From JAOTVV01 sp041602035 (GTDB lineage Bacteria; Gemmatimonadota; Gemmatimonadetes; Gemmatimonadales; GWC2-71-9), in assembly GCA_041602035.1 (NCBI GenBank), contig JBFIHA010000003.1, positions 1 through 64,000 of the forward strand: a stretch of 64,000 nt of DNA, written 5' to 3'. The position numbers and the translations under genes were made by a program. Within the stretch, counting starts at the first letter, position 1. Each line of letters begins with the position of its first letter. The notes beneath the pieces were generated by a model that had not been told where the DNA came from, searched no databases, and worked only from the letters and a program-made list of their open reading frames with translations. This document shows, piece by piece, positions 40,852 through 49,185 of this stretch.

Positions 40852-40857
40852 AAGGAG
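40852..40857 (+). promoter_or_regulatory. Ribosome binding site that sets the VPS10-like start
   Basis: AAGGAG five bases before ATG 40863. An in-frame ATG at 40815 would add 16 residues before the signal peptide and has no comparable site. Confidence 0.7.
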
Positions 40858-40862
40858 TGCCC

Positions 40863-43769
40863 ATGCGTCGCCTCGCCGTCTCCACATGCCACGTCACAAG
40901 CACCGTGCTCGCGGTGCTGTTCCTAGCCTTCCCTAACCCGGCCCACGCCCAGATCTCGGACGACCAGGCCCTCCAGGCTCTGCGTGCCCGCAACATTGGG
41001 CCGGCCAACATGGGCGGTCGGGTATCGGACATCGAAGCGGTCGAGAGCGACTTCAAGGTCGTGTACGTCGCGGCGGCATCCGGCGGGGTGTGGAAGTCCA
41101 CCAACGCCGGGAATACGTGGACACCGATCTTCGACGATCAGCCGTCGGCATCCATCGGCGATATCGGGCTGTTTCAGCCCAACCCCGACATCGTTTGGGT
41201 CGGGACCGGCGAGGCCAACAACCGAAACAGCGTGGCCTGGGGCGACGGCATTTACAAATCCACCGACGGCGGCCGAACGTTCACGAACAAGGGACTCGCC
41301 TCCACGCACCAGATTGCGCGGGTCGTTCCGCACCTGAGCGATCCCAACGAAGTGTACGTGTGCGCCATCGGTCACCTGTGGGGTTACACAGGCGATCGCG
41401 GCCTGTTCAAGAGTACGGACGGCGGCGATACCTGGCGTAAGCTGAGCGGCGGACTCCCGAACGACGGCAAGACCGGCTGCACCGATCTGGTGATGCACCC
41501 GACCGATCCCAACGTCCTGTATGCAGCGTTCTATCACCGGCTGCGCCAACCGTGGACGTTCTACAGCGGTGGCCCGAATGGGGGCATATTCAAGTCCGCC
41601 GACGGCGGTGCGACGTGGCAGAAGCTCACGACTGGACTGCCCACTGGTGAGACCGGCCGCATCGGCCTCGCGATCTATCGAAGGGACCCGAACATCGTGA
41701 TGGCCTTCGTGGAAGCCGCGCGCAGCGACGATCTCAGCGTGCCGGGGTCCGGGGTCTATCGCTCGGAAGATGCCGGCGCGTCGTGGATCTACGTCAACAC
41801 TTACAACAACCGGCCGTTCTACTACAGCCAGATCCGCATCAATCCCACCGACGACCAGCGCGTCTACCTCCTCACGACCCGCTTCATGGTGTCGGAAGAC
41901 GGCGGCAAGACGATCCGCAACGGGAGCGAAGATCAGGAGATCCACGGCGACTTCCACGCCATGTGGATCGATCCCAACGATGGCGATCGCTACTACATCG
42001 GGGACGACAAGGGACTGCACTTCACGCACGATCACGGCGAGCACTTTTTCTTCCTCGACAACCTGCCGATCGCGCAGTACTACCGGATCGGGGTGGACAT
42101 GCGGGATCCCTACTACGTGTACGGCGGGTTGCAGGACAACGGCACCTATGGCGGGCCGAGCGTCGCACGCGACGTGCGCGGGATCTTGAGCGATTACAAC
42201 TGGAAGCTCCACTGGGGCGACGGCATGGACATCCAGGTGGATCCCACCGACTGGCGCGTGCTCTACACCGAGGCCGAGAACGGGAGCTTCCGGCGCTACA
42301 ACGTGGTGACACATCGCTTTTCGGGCGTGAGGCCGATGCCGACCACGCTCACGAACTACGAGGCGATGGTTCCCGCGGGGGAGCGGCAGGGAGGCAGGGA
42401 GTTCCGCTATAACTGGTCCGCGCCGCTCGTCATGTCACCGCACGATCCGAAGACCCTCTTCCTTGGCGCGCAGTACGTGTTCAGGACCATCGACGGCGGA
42501 GACTCGTGGACCATTGTGAGCCCCGACCTCACCACCAACGATCCGGTGAAGCGCACCCGGGGACAGAGCGGCGGGGTCACGCCCGACAACACCGGCGCGG
42601 AATACCACTGTTCGATCACGTCGATCGCACCGTCGTCGATCTCGCCGAGCCTGATCTGGGTGGGCACGGATGACGGCAACATCCAGCTGACCCGGGACGG
42701 TGGCCGCACCTGGGTGAACGTGCGGCGCAACATTCGCGGTGTGCCCGAAGGCATTTGGGTCGGTCGAGTGGAGACATCGCATCACGACCCGGCAGCCGCG
42801 TACGTCGTGTTCGATGGTCACCGGAGTGACGTGTTCACACCGTGGGTGTTCAAGACGGCCGACTACGGGCGCACGTGGACGCAGATCACTGCGGGGATTC
42901 CCGACGGGCAATCGACTTACGTGATCCGGGAAGATCCGAGGAACCCAAATCTGTTGTTCCTCGGCACGGAATTCGGGCTGTTCGTGTCGCTAGATGGCGG
43001 GACCGCATGGACCCGGTTCCGCAACGGTTTGCCCACCGTGGCGGTGCACGATCTCGTCATCCACCCGCGCGATCACGACTTGGTCATCGGCACGCACGGC
43101 CGGAGCCTCTGGATCGTGGACGACCTGACGCCGCTCCAACAACTCACCCAACAGGTGCGCGCGGCGGACGCGCACCTGTTCGAGCAACGCGCCCAGACGT
43201 TGTGGGAGAACACGAGCCGCGGCGGCCAGCGGGGCCATTTCTGGTTCGGTGGCGAAAACCCCGCGACCATCGAACCCACCAGCAGCATTCCGCGGGCCGA
43301 GTTTCGGAACCTCGCACAGGTGACGTACTACCTGGGCAAGGCCGCGCGTGAGGCGCGACTCGAGATCGCCGCGCCCTCCGGGATGCATACGGTGACACTG
43401 GATCTCGAGCGCGAGCCCGGCATCCACCGCGTCATGTGGGACCTCCAGTTCGATCCGGCTCCGTTCACCGCGGAGCAGCAGCAAGTCGTTGCCCAGGCGT
43501 TCGAACGCCTGCTTGCCGCAGGATTCGGCGGTCAACAGCTCGGGCGCGCCTACGGGAGATTCCAGAGCGCGCAGACCCCGCGTGAGGAACGCGATGCGAT
43601 GCAGATACTGCTCAACCCGTTCTTCGACAGTGGGCTGGGGGACGAATACCGGATGCCCACGGCTGGTCCGGGCACGTATCGTCTGACCCTCACCGTAGAC
43701 GGGCGAGCGCACCGCGGCACCCTCACCATCCGACCGGATCCGCTGCTGGCGGAGAGTGGGGGGAGGTAA
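40863..43769 (+). CDS. Exported VPS10/sortilin-like beta-propeller protein
   Basis: A 968-residue secreted or periplasmic protein with signal peptide ending NPAHA-Q (residue 29). The body is a large propeller of BNR/Asp-box repeats: STNAGNTW, STDGGRTF, STDGGDTW, SADGGATW, SEDAGASW, TIDGGDSW, TRDGGRTW, ADYGRTW and SLDGGTAW. This is the bacterial family annotated variously as glycosyl hydrolase, exo-alpha-sialidase-like or VPS10 domain protein; no sialidase catalytic set is evident. The C-terminal about 200 residues form a separate beta-rich domain. An M14 peptidase and a gamma-glutamyltransferase follow in the same direction, so a role in peptide or glycoprotein breakdown is possible (inference). 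Confidence 0.88.
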   Translation: MRRLAVSTCHVTSTVLAVLFLAFPNPAHAQISDDQALQALRARNIGPANMGGRVSDIEAVESDFKVVYVAAASGGVWKSTNAGNTWTPIFDDQPSASIGDIGLFQPNPDIVWVGTGEANNRNSVAWGDGIYKSTDGGRTFTNKGLASTHQIARVVPHLSDPNEVYVCAIGHLWGYTGDRGLFKSTDGGDTWRKLSGGLPNDGKTGCTDLVMHPTDPNVLYAAFYHRLRQPWTFYSGGPNGGIFKSADGGATWQKLTTGLPTGETGRIGLAIYRRDPNIVMAFVEAARSDDLSVPGSGVYRSEDAGASWIYVNTYNNRPFYYSQIRINPTDDQRVYLLTTRFMVSEDGGKTIRNGSEDQEIHGDFHAMWIDPNDGDRYYIGDDKGLHFTHDHGEHFFFLDNLPIAQYYRIGVDMRDPYYVYGGLQDNGTYGGPSVARDVRGILSDYNWKLHWGDGMDIQVDPTDWRVLYTEAENGSFRRYNVVTHRFSGVRPMPTTLTNYEAMVPAGERQGGREFRYNWSAPLVMSPHDPKTLFLGAQYVFRTIDGGDSWTIVSPDLTTNDPVKRTRGQSGGVTPDNTGAEYHCSITSIAPSSISPSLIWVGTDDGNIQLTRDGGRTWVNVRRNIRGVPEGIWVGRVETSHHDPAAAYVVFDGHRSDVFTPWVFKTADYGRTWTQITAGIPDGQSTYVIREDPRNPNLLFLGTEFGLFVSLDGGTAWTRFRNGLPTVAVHDLVIHPRDHDLVIGTHGRSLWIVDDLTPLQQLTQQVRAADAHLFEQRAQTLWENTSRGGQRGHFWFGGENPATIEPTSSIPRAEFRNLAQVTYYLGKAAREARLEIAAPSGMHTVTLDLEREPGIHRVMWDLQFDPAPFTAEQQQVVAQAFERLLAAGFGGQQLGRAYGRFQSAQTPREERDAMQILLNPFFDSGLGDEYRMPTAGPGTYRLTLTVDGRAHRGTLTIRPDPLLAESGGR

Positions 43770-43770
43770 T

Positions 43771-43829
43771 CGGGAAACGGGAAGCCGGAATCGGGAGGCC
43801 GCTACCCCCTTCCCGCTTCCCGCTTCCCG
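43771..43829. repeat. Inverted heptamer array (CGGGAAG-type) between VPS10-like and M14 genes
   Basis: The left arm 43771-43798 consists of four heptamers close to CGGGAAG; the right arm 43805-43829 contains three CTTCCCG heptamers in reverse orientation. Together they make an imperfect long hairpin two bases after the VPS10-like stop. A 19-base block of the left arm (43772-43790) recurs exactly at 47985-48003. Confidence 0.65.
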
Positions 43830-43878
43830 TCTACAGCGACACCTTTCCATCTTCTCTGACCACTTCCCCGAGGACACG

Positions 43879-46173
43879 ATGGTCCGAACCTTCGCCACGC
43901 TGACGCTCGCCATACTCGTCGTCGCTCCACTCGACGCCCAGACCATCCCGACACCGACGGAGTACTTCGGCTTCGAGATCGGTGCGGATCGGCAACTCGC
44001 CGACTGGGATCAACTCACGGCCTGGTACGAGCTGCTGGCTACGCGCAGCGACCGGGTGACGCTCGACACCCTGGGGCGTACCACACTCGGCCTGCCGTTT
44101 GTCATGCTCACCGTGACGAGCTCGGCAAATCACGCGCGACTCGCCGAGCTGCGTGACATCCAACTCGCTCTCGCCGACCCGCGACGCATCACCGGAGAGG
44201 AGCAGCTCGAACGTCTGCTCGATGGAGGAAGGACCGTGGTGCTGGTAACCCACGGCATCCATGCCACGGAGGTCGGCGGGCCGCAGATGGCGGCCAGGCT
44301 GCTGCACCGCTTGGCGACGTCCGGCGAGCCCAAGGTGCAAGAGATCCTGGAGAACGTGATCCTGCTGGACATCCCGTCGCTCAATCCCGATGGCCTGCGC
44401 ATGATCGTGGACTGGTACCGGCAATGGGTGGGGACGGAATACGAGGCGGCGCCGCTCCCGATGCTGTACCACTTCTACATCGGGCACGACAACAACCGCG
44501 ACTGGTATGCCTTCACACAGGTCGAGACGGAGCTCACCGTCACGAAGGCCCACAATGCGTGGCACCCGCAAATCGTGCACGACATTCACCAGATGGGGGG
44601 CACCGGACCCCGGATCTTTGTGCCGCCGTTCATCGATCCGTGGGAGCCGAACATCGACCCGCTGCTGACGGCGGCCGTGAGCCAACTCGGCAGCTACATG
44701 GCGGCCGAGATGCTGGCGCAGGGGAAGACCGGTGTGGCGATCAACGCGATTTACGATGCCTACACCCCGGCGCGCGCCTACCAGCACTACCACGGCGGCG
44801 CGCGGATCCTGAGTGAGACGGCGTCGATCCGGATCGCCTCACCGGTGACGCTGTCGACCGAGAATCTGAGCACCCGGCGCGGCCTCGACGTGACCCAGCG
44901 CAGCTGGAACTTCCCGGCAGTGTGGGAGGGCGGTGAATGGCGTCTGGCGGATATCGTGGACTACATGGAGGCCGGGGTCATGGCACTCCTCACGAACGCC
45001 GCCACGAACCGCCGCTACTGGCTGGAGAACTTCTACCGCATCAACAAGCGGGCGGTGGACCGGTGGCCGCAGTGGCCGGCAGCGTGGGTGCTGCCGGGGG
45101 ACGCCACTACGGCGAGTGGGCTGGATGCGGTGCTGCGGATCCTGACCGTGGGTGACGTGGAGGTGCATCGCGCCATGGAAGCCTTCGAGGCCGACGGGCG
45201 CCGGTTCGCGGCCGGGGCCTACGTGATCCCCATGAACCAGCCGTACGCCTCCTTTGCGCAGACGCTGCTGGAGCGTCAGGTGTACCCGGATTTGCGTCTG
45301 TATCCCGGCGGCCCGCCGCGCCCGCCGTACGACGTCACGGCGCACACGCTCCCGCTGCTGATGGGGGTGGAAGCGGTATCAGTGAGGCAGCTCCCAACCG
45401 TGCAGCTCTCCGCACCGATCGCGCGTCACGAGGTGCGCTACCAGACGCCGGCCGGATTCCGGGGCCGGAACGCCCCGCGTATCGCCGTCTACAAGTCGTG
45501 GGACGAGCCCATGCCCGAGGGATGGACGCGGTGGGTCCTGGATCGTCACGCGATCCCTTACGACACCTTGCACGACGCCGACATCCGCAGCGACGCCTTG
45601 AGCCGCTATGATGTGCTGTTGTTCGAGGACCAGTCGGAACGGGAAATCGTTCGGGGCTGGGGATCTGGGGTGATGCCTGCCTCCTACGCCGGTGGGTTGG
45701 GCGACGCAGGGGTGTCCGCAGTCAGACGGTTCGTGGCCGACGGCGGTCGAGTGGTGGCTATTGGCGACGCCACCGACTTCGCCATCACCGCGTTCGGGTT
45801 CGAGATGCGCAACGTGGTCGATGGATTGGAGAGCCAGGAGTTCTACATTCCGGGGTCGATCCTTTCACTACGGCTCGAACAGGGTCGATTGACGCAGGGT
45901 GTCCCGACCGAGACGATCGCGTGGTATTGGCGGAGCAGCAGAGCCTTCGGCGTCGCCGATCCACGGGTGCGCGTAATCGCGCGCTACGGGTCTGGTGATC
46001 CGCTGCTCTCGGGATGGGCTCTCGGGCAGGAACGTATTGCTGGGCAACCGGCGCTGGTGGAGGCCCGTGTCGATCGAGGCTCCGTGGTGCTGTTCGGGTT
46101 CGCGCCCAACTATCGGGGCCAGACCATTGCCTCGTGGCCTCTCCTGTTCAACGCCCTGCGCTATCGCAACTGA
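43879..46173 (+). CDS. Exported M14-family zinc metallopeptidase
   Basis: A 764-residue exported carboxypeptidase-like protein with signal peptide ending APLDA-Q (residue 20). Zinc ligands fit HxxE in THGIHATEVGG (His128, Glu131), with a third His in IVHDIHQMG (His234 or His237). The catalytic Glu expected near the end of the M14 domain cannot be fixed by eye. The C-terminal half (from about residue 470) carries a glutamine-amidotransferase-like fold segment (VAIGDATDFA, VVLFGFAPNYRGQT) common in this long M14 subfamily. ATG 43879 is preferred, with GAGGA just upstream; the extra 41 codons from 43756 cross the heptamer repeat and the previous stop. Confidence 0.88.
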   Translation: MVRTFATLTLAILVVAPLDAQTIPTPTEYFGFEIGADRQLADWDQLTAWYELLATRSDRVTLDTLGRTTLGLPFVMLTVTSSANHARLAELRDIQLALADPRRITGEEQLERLLDGGRTVVLVTHGIHATEVGGPQMAARLLHRLATSGEPKVQEILENVILLDIPSLNPDGLRMIVDWYRQWVGTEYEAAPLPMLYHFYIGHDNNRDWYAFTQVETELTVTKAHNAWHPQIVHDIHQMGGTGPRIFVPPFIDPWEPNIDPLLTAAVSQLGSYMAAEMLAQGKTGVAINAIYDAYTPARAYQHYHGGARILSETASIRIASPVTLSTENLSTRRGLDVTQRSWNFPAVWEGGEWRLADIVDYMEAGVMALLTNAATNRRYWLENFYRINKRAVDRWPQWPAAWVLPGDATTASGLDAVLRILTVGDVEVHRAMEAFEADGRRFAAGAYVIPMNQPYASFAQTLLERQVYPDLRLYPGGPPRPPYDVTAHTLPLLMGVEAVSVRQLPTVQLSAPIARHEVRYQTPAGFRGRNAPRIAVYKSWDEPMPEGWTRWVLDRHAIPYDTLHDADIRSDALSRYDVLLFEDQSEREIVRGWGSGVMPASYAGGLGDAGVSAVRRFVADGGRVVAIGDATDFAITAFGFEMRNVVDGLESQEFYIPGSILSLRLEQGRLTQGVPTETIAWYWRSSRAFGVADPRVRVIARYGSGDPLLSGWALGQERIAGQPALVEARVDRGSVVLFGFAPNYRGQTIASWPLLFNALRYRN

Positions 46174-46199
46174 TCGGCTCGACACGAATGGATTGAAAT

Positions 46200-46204
46200 G
46201 GAGG
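46200..46204 (+). promoter_or_regulatory. Ribosome binding site that sets the ggt start
   Basis: GGAGG eight bases before GTG 46213. The in-frame ATG at 46198 overlaps this site and has only a weak purine run before it, so GTG is preferred. Confidence 0.55.
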
Positions 46205-46212
46205 TAGGTGAC

Positions 46213-47955
46213 GTGAAGCGGCTCCAGATTTTCGCCCTCTTGGTGATCGTCGCGGCCGGGTGCGCCGATCGCGGGTGGCAGTCCGACCTGCCGGCGGATT
46301 GGCCCTTCGATGTCGGCGCGGCGCCGGTTCGGGCGCAGAACGGCATGGTGGTGTCCACCGACGCCTACGCGAGCGAGGTCGGGGCTGAGATCCTGCGGTC
46401 CGGCGGGAACGCCATCGATGCTGCCATCGCCACCTCGTTCGCCCTGGCTGTGGTGAACCCGGAAGCGGGTAACATCGGGGGTGGTGGGTTCATGGTGATC
46501 AGGTTCGCGGATGGCCGTACCGCGGCGCTCGACTATCGAGAAAAGGCGCCGCTCGCCGCCAGCCGCGATATGTATCTCGATTCGGAAGGCAACGTCACCG
46601 AGTCATCGACCCTGGGCCATCTCGCCGCCGGCGTGCCGGGTGCGGTGGCGGGGTTGTGGAAAGCGCACCGAGAGTACGGCGTGTTGCCGTGGGCGCAGCT
46701 GGTCGAGCCGGCGATGGGCCTTGCAGAGGGATTCGAGGTGCGAGAGCGGCAAGCACACTCCCTGCGAGCCTCCGAGAGCGACTTCCGCATCTATCCCAGC
46801 ACCGAAGAGACCTTCCTGCCGAACGGCCGGCCGCCGCCGGTCGGCGAGATCTTCCGGCAACCCGCCCTCGCCGCCACCCTGGAGCGCATCCGCGACTTGG
46901 GTCGGGACGGGTTCTATCGGGGGGTCACGGCCGATCTCATCGTGCAGGAGATGGAACACGGGGGAGGCATCATTACGCATGAGGACCTGGCGGGATACGA
47001 TGCCGAGTGGCGGGAGCCCATCACGTTCGGCTACCGGGGGCACACGATCGTCTCGATGGCTCCCGTCTCGTCCGGCGGTGCCACGCTGGCCGAGATCGCG
47101 AACATTCTCGAGGGTTACAACCTCCACGCGATGCGGTGGCACTCACCGAGCACAATCCACCTGATGGCCGAAGCCTGGAAGCGAGCGTACGCCGACCGTA
47201 ATGCCTACTTGGCCGATCCCGACTTCGTCCAGATGCCGCTCGAGCGGATGATCTCCGACGATTATGCCGCCGAGCGGCGAGCCACCATCGCGCGCGATCG
47301 CGCCACCCCGTCGCTCGATGTCGGTCCCGGACTCGGCGTGCCGGAGCGGGAGCGGAACACGACCCACCTCTCCGTGGTGGACGCCGACGGCAACGCGGTC
47401 GCGGTGACGACGACGATCAACTCGTTCTACGGCTGCAAAGTCACGGTGGCCGGTGCTGGATTCCTGCTCAACAACGAGATGGACGATTTCGCGGCCAAGC
47501 CGGGCGCGCCAAATCAGTTCGGCCTGGTACAGGGCGAGAACAACGCCATCCAGCCGGGGAAGCGCATGTTGTCGGCGATGACGCCCACGATCGTCGTCGA
47601 TCCGGAGGGCGAGTTGCTACTCGTGCTCGGCTCACCCGGGGGCGCGACGATCATCACCAATGTGTTCCAAAACATCAGCAACGTGATCGACTACGGCATG
47701 TCTGTGGTGGAGGCCGTTCGCGTGCCGCGGCTGCACCATCAGCACCTCCCGGACCGGATCCAGTACGAGCGAGGCTCACTCGACACTGAGACGATCGCGG
47801 CCCTGGAGGCGCTGGGCCATACGGTGCAGGAACGCTTTAACGAAGACGCGATCTATCCCTACATCGGCGACGTGCAGGGCATCATGCGGATGCCGGACGG
47901 ATGGTTGGAGGGAGCTTCCGATCCGAGGCGAGGGGGTACGGCGGTGGGGTATTAG
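46213..47955 (+). CDS. ggt: Gamma-glutamyltransferase, predicted lipoprotein
   Basis: A 580-residue gamma-glutamyltranspeptidase that would cleave or transfer the gamma-glutamyl group of glutathione and related peptides in the periplasm. The start GTG 46213 gives a lipoprotein signal (RLQIFALLVIVAAGC, lipobox VAAGC). The large-subunit start reads NGMVVSTDAYASEVGAEILRSGGNAIDAA. The autoprocessing and catalytic Thr is Thr383 in NTTHLSVVDADGNAVAVTTTIN, and the oxyanion-type glycines are in GSPGGATIITNV. It follows the M14 gene with 39 bases between, so co-transcription is likely. Its 3' end faces the AttH-like gene across two short-repeat arrays. Confidence 0.95.
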   Translation: MKRLQIFALLVIVAAGCADRGWQSDLPADWPFDVGAAPVRAQNGMVVSTDAYASEVGAEILRSGGNAIDAAIATSFALAVVNPEAGNIGGGGFMVIRFADGRTAALDYREKAPLAASRDMYLDSEGNVTESSTLGHLAAGVPGAVAGLWKAHREYGVLPWAQLVEPAMGLAEGFEVRERQAHSLRASESDFRIYPSTEETFLPNGRPPPVGEIFRQPALAATLERIRDLGRDGFYRGVTADLIVQEMEHGGGIITHEDLAGYDAEWREPITFGYRGHTIVSMAPVSSGGATLAEIANILEGYNLHAMRWHSPSTIHLMAEAWKRAYADRNAYLADPDFVQMPLERMISDDYAAERRATIARDRATPSLDVGPGLGVPERERNTTHLSVVDADGNAVAVTTTINSFYGCKVTVAGAGFLLNNEMDDFAAKPGAPNQFGLVQGENNAIQPGKRMLSAMTPTIVVDPEGELLLVLGSPGGATIITNVFQNISNVIDYGMSVVEAVRVPRLHHQHLPDRIQYERGSLDTETIAALEALGHTVQERFNEDAIYPYIGDVQGIMRMPDGWLEGASDPRRGGTAVGY

Positions 47956-48004
47956 CGGGAAGCGGGAAAGGGCAAGCGGGAAAGGGGAAACGGGAAGCCG
48001 GAAG
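47956..48004. repeat. Heptamer array (CGGGAAG-type) after ggt
   Basis: Directly after the ggt stop, about seven imperfect heptamers of the type CGGGAAG/CGGGAAA run to 48004. The stretch 47985-48003 is identical to 43772-43790. A small hairpin (GGGAAGCC with GGCTCCC) closes the array. It sits between convergent genes and may help end transcription. Confidence 0.65.
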
Positions 48005-48020
48005 GCTCCCGTCCATCCCT

Positions 48021-48052
48021 CGATCCGCCGATCGCTCGATCCAACGGTCCCC
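48021..48052. repeat. Octamer array (CGATCCGC-type) between convergent genes
   Basis: 48021-48028 CGATCCGC, 48029-48036 CGATCGCT, 48037-48044 CGATCCAA, 48045-48052 CGGTCCCC: four near-copies of an octamer three bases before the AttH-like gene end. Different in sequence from the octamer array at 37741 but equal in period. Confidence 0.5.
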
Positions 48053-48054
48053 GG

Positions 48055-49185
48055 TCAAATCGCCGGTCGAGTCCGTGTCCCGTAGCCGGTGAGTTCGACG
48101 TATCCCTCGCCCACCCGTGTTCCGTCGCGTGTACGGATGTCGACCGCACCTTCCCAGTAGAACAGATCCGGAACCAGGCGCGCCGCGTTTTCCTGGTCTG
48201 CGACGACCGGCACGATTTCCAGCTGGAGCCCCTCGGCCGGTATCTCGAGGGCCCATCCTGCCGGATACCGGGCTCCGGTCTGCGGGCTGGTCCACGACCG
48301 GGTGGCCGTGAGATCCCACTCAGCGTCGTCCAGGTACCGAGCGGCACCGGTCGGAGACACCACCGTCGCTCGGGCGTAATCCGTACCGTCATCGTTCCGG
48401 AGCAGGTAGAGCATGACGTCTCGTCCGTCGTCGAGCCGCAAGCCGAGCCAATCCCACCCGACCTGATCGGTCCCCAGCTGGTTGGAGCCGAACTCCTTGT
48501 CCATCCAGCTCTCGCCGCGGACGCTTACGGTGTCACCGTCGATCGTGAATGTGCCCGCGGTTGCGAGCCGGGTGAAGCTGTAATAGAGACTCGCGGCTGT
48601 AGCCGCCTTTCCTTTGCGCGAGTACCCGTTCGGCCCCTGCAACACCAAGGGCTTGATCGACGTGGTGCTGAGCGTGACCGCAATGCCCTGTGCAAGGTCT
48701 CGGAACGAGAAGTCGAACGCGGAGCCGTTCCACGTGAGCGTCCAGCGGCCGGGCGTGCCCGCAGGAGCCACGCTCCACGCGATGAGCGAGTCACCGGGCT
48801 CGCCGAATCCCCCAAGTGAGCCCGTGGGCCGATAGAGGACCTCACTGAACACGTGTCGTCCCGCGGCCAGATCGGTAATCGCGGCGTGGCCCATAATCAG
48901 CGACCGCGTTGCCCACGCCGAGCGGTAGGGAAGGGTGTCCGGCGTCAACCCGACGCGGAAGAACGTGAATTGGTAGCCGAAGCGACGAGCCGGTTCCGCC
49001 GGCGCAGCAAGCACGCCGGTGAAGTACCACCACTCGGTCCGATACTCGTGGTGCGCCCAATGGTCGCGTGGGAACGACCACGAGTACGCGGGGTGGGCCG
49101 GGCGCCACTCCGTCTGGGCGTGCAGACGTCCCGGGACGAGCAGGGTCACACCCATCGCCGCCCACGTCCAATGGGCGACCGTCAC
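48055..49185 (-). CDS. Exported AttH/CrtC-like lipocalin-fold protein
   Basis: A 376-residue exported protein with signal peptide ending GRLHA-Q (residue 23). It matches the AttH/carotenoid 1,2-hydratase (CrtC) family: SWSFPRDHWAHHEYRTEWWYFTG near the N-terminus and WMDKEFGSNQLGTDQVGWDW in the second half. Hydratase activity cannot be inferred because most AttH-type proteins beside ABC transporters are not carotenoid enzymes. It begins with GTG 49185, overlapping the permease stop as GTGA, which makes it part of the same operon; the frame extending to 49539 lies inside the permease gene. Likely a periplasmic partner of the transporter that binds a hydrophobic ligand (inference). Confidence 0.88.
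   Translation of the reverse strand: MTVAHWTWAAMGVTLLVPGRLHAQTEWRPAHPAYSWSFPRDHWAHHEYRTEWWYFTGVLAAPAEPARRFGYQFTFFRVGLTPDTLPYRSAWATRSLIMGHAAITDLAAGRHVFSEVLYRPTGSLGGFGEPGDSLIAWSVAPAGTPGRWTLTWNGSAFDFSFRDLAQGIAVTLSTTSIKPLVLQGPNGYSRKGKAATAASLYYSFTRLATAGTFTIDGDTVSVRGESWMDKEFGSNQLGTDQVGWDWLGLRLDDGRDVMLYLLRNDDGTDYARATVVSPTGAARYLDDAEWDLTATRSWTSPQTGARYPAGWALEIPAEGLQLEIVPVVADQENAARLVPDLFYWEGAVDIRTRDGTRVGEGYVELTGYGTRTRPAI

Noticed and set aside
40801..40862. Earlier ATG at 40815 for the VPS10-like gene and a CCCCCAC/GGGGG hairpin
   Set aside because: AAGGAG lies five bases before ATG 40863, where the signal peptide begins; the hairpin is short and probably chance in GC-rich DNA.
40923..42314. Minus-strand frame of 463 codons opposite the VPS10-like gene
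   Set aside because: No start signal or family similarity; the plus-strand gene has clear Asp-box repeats here.
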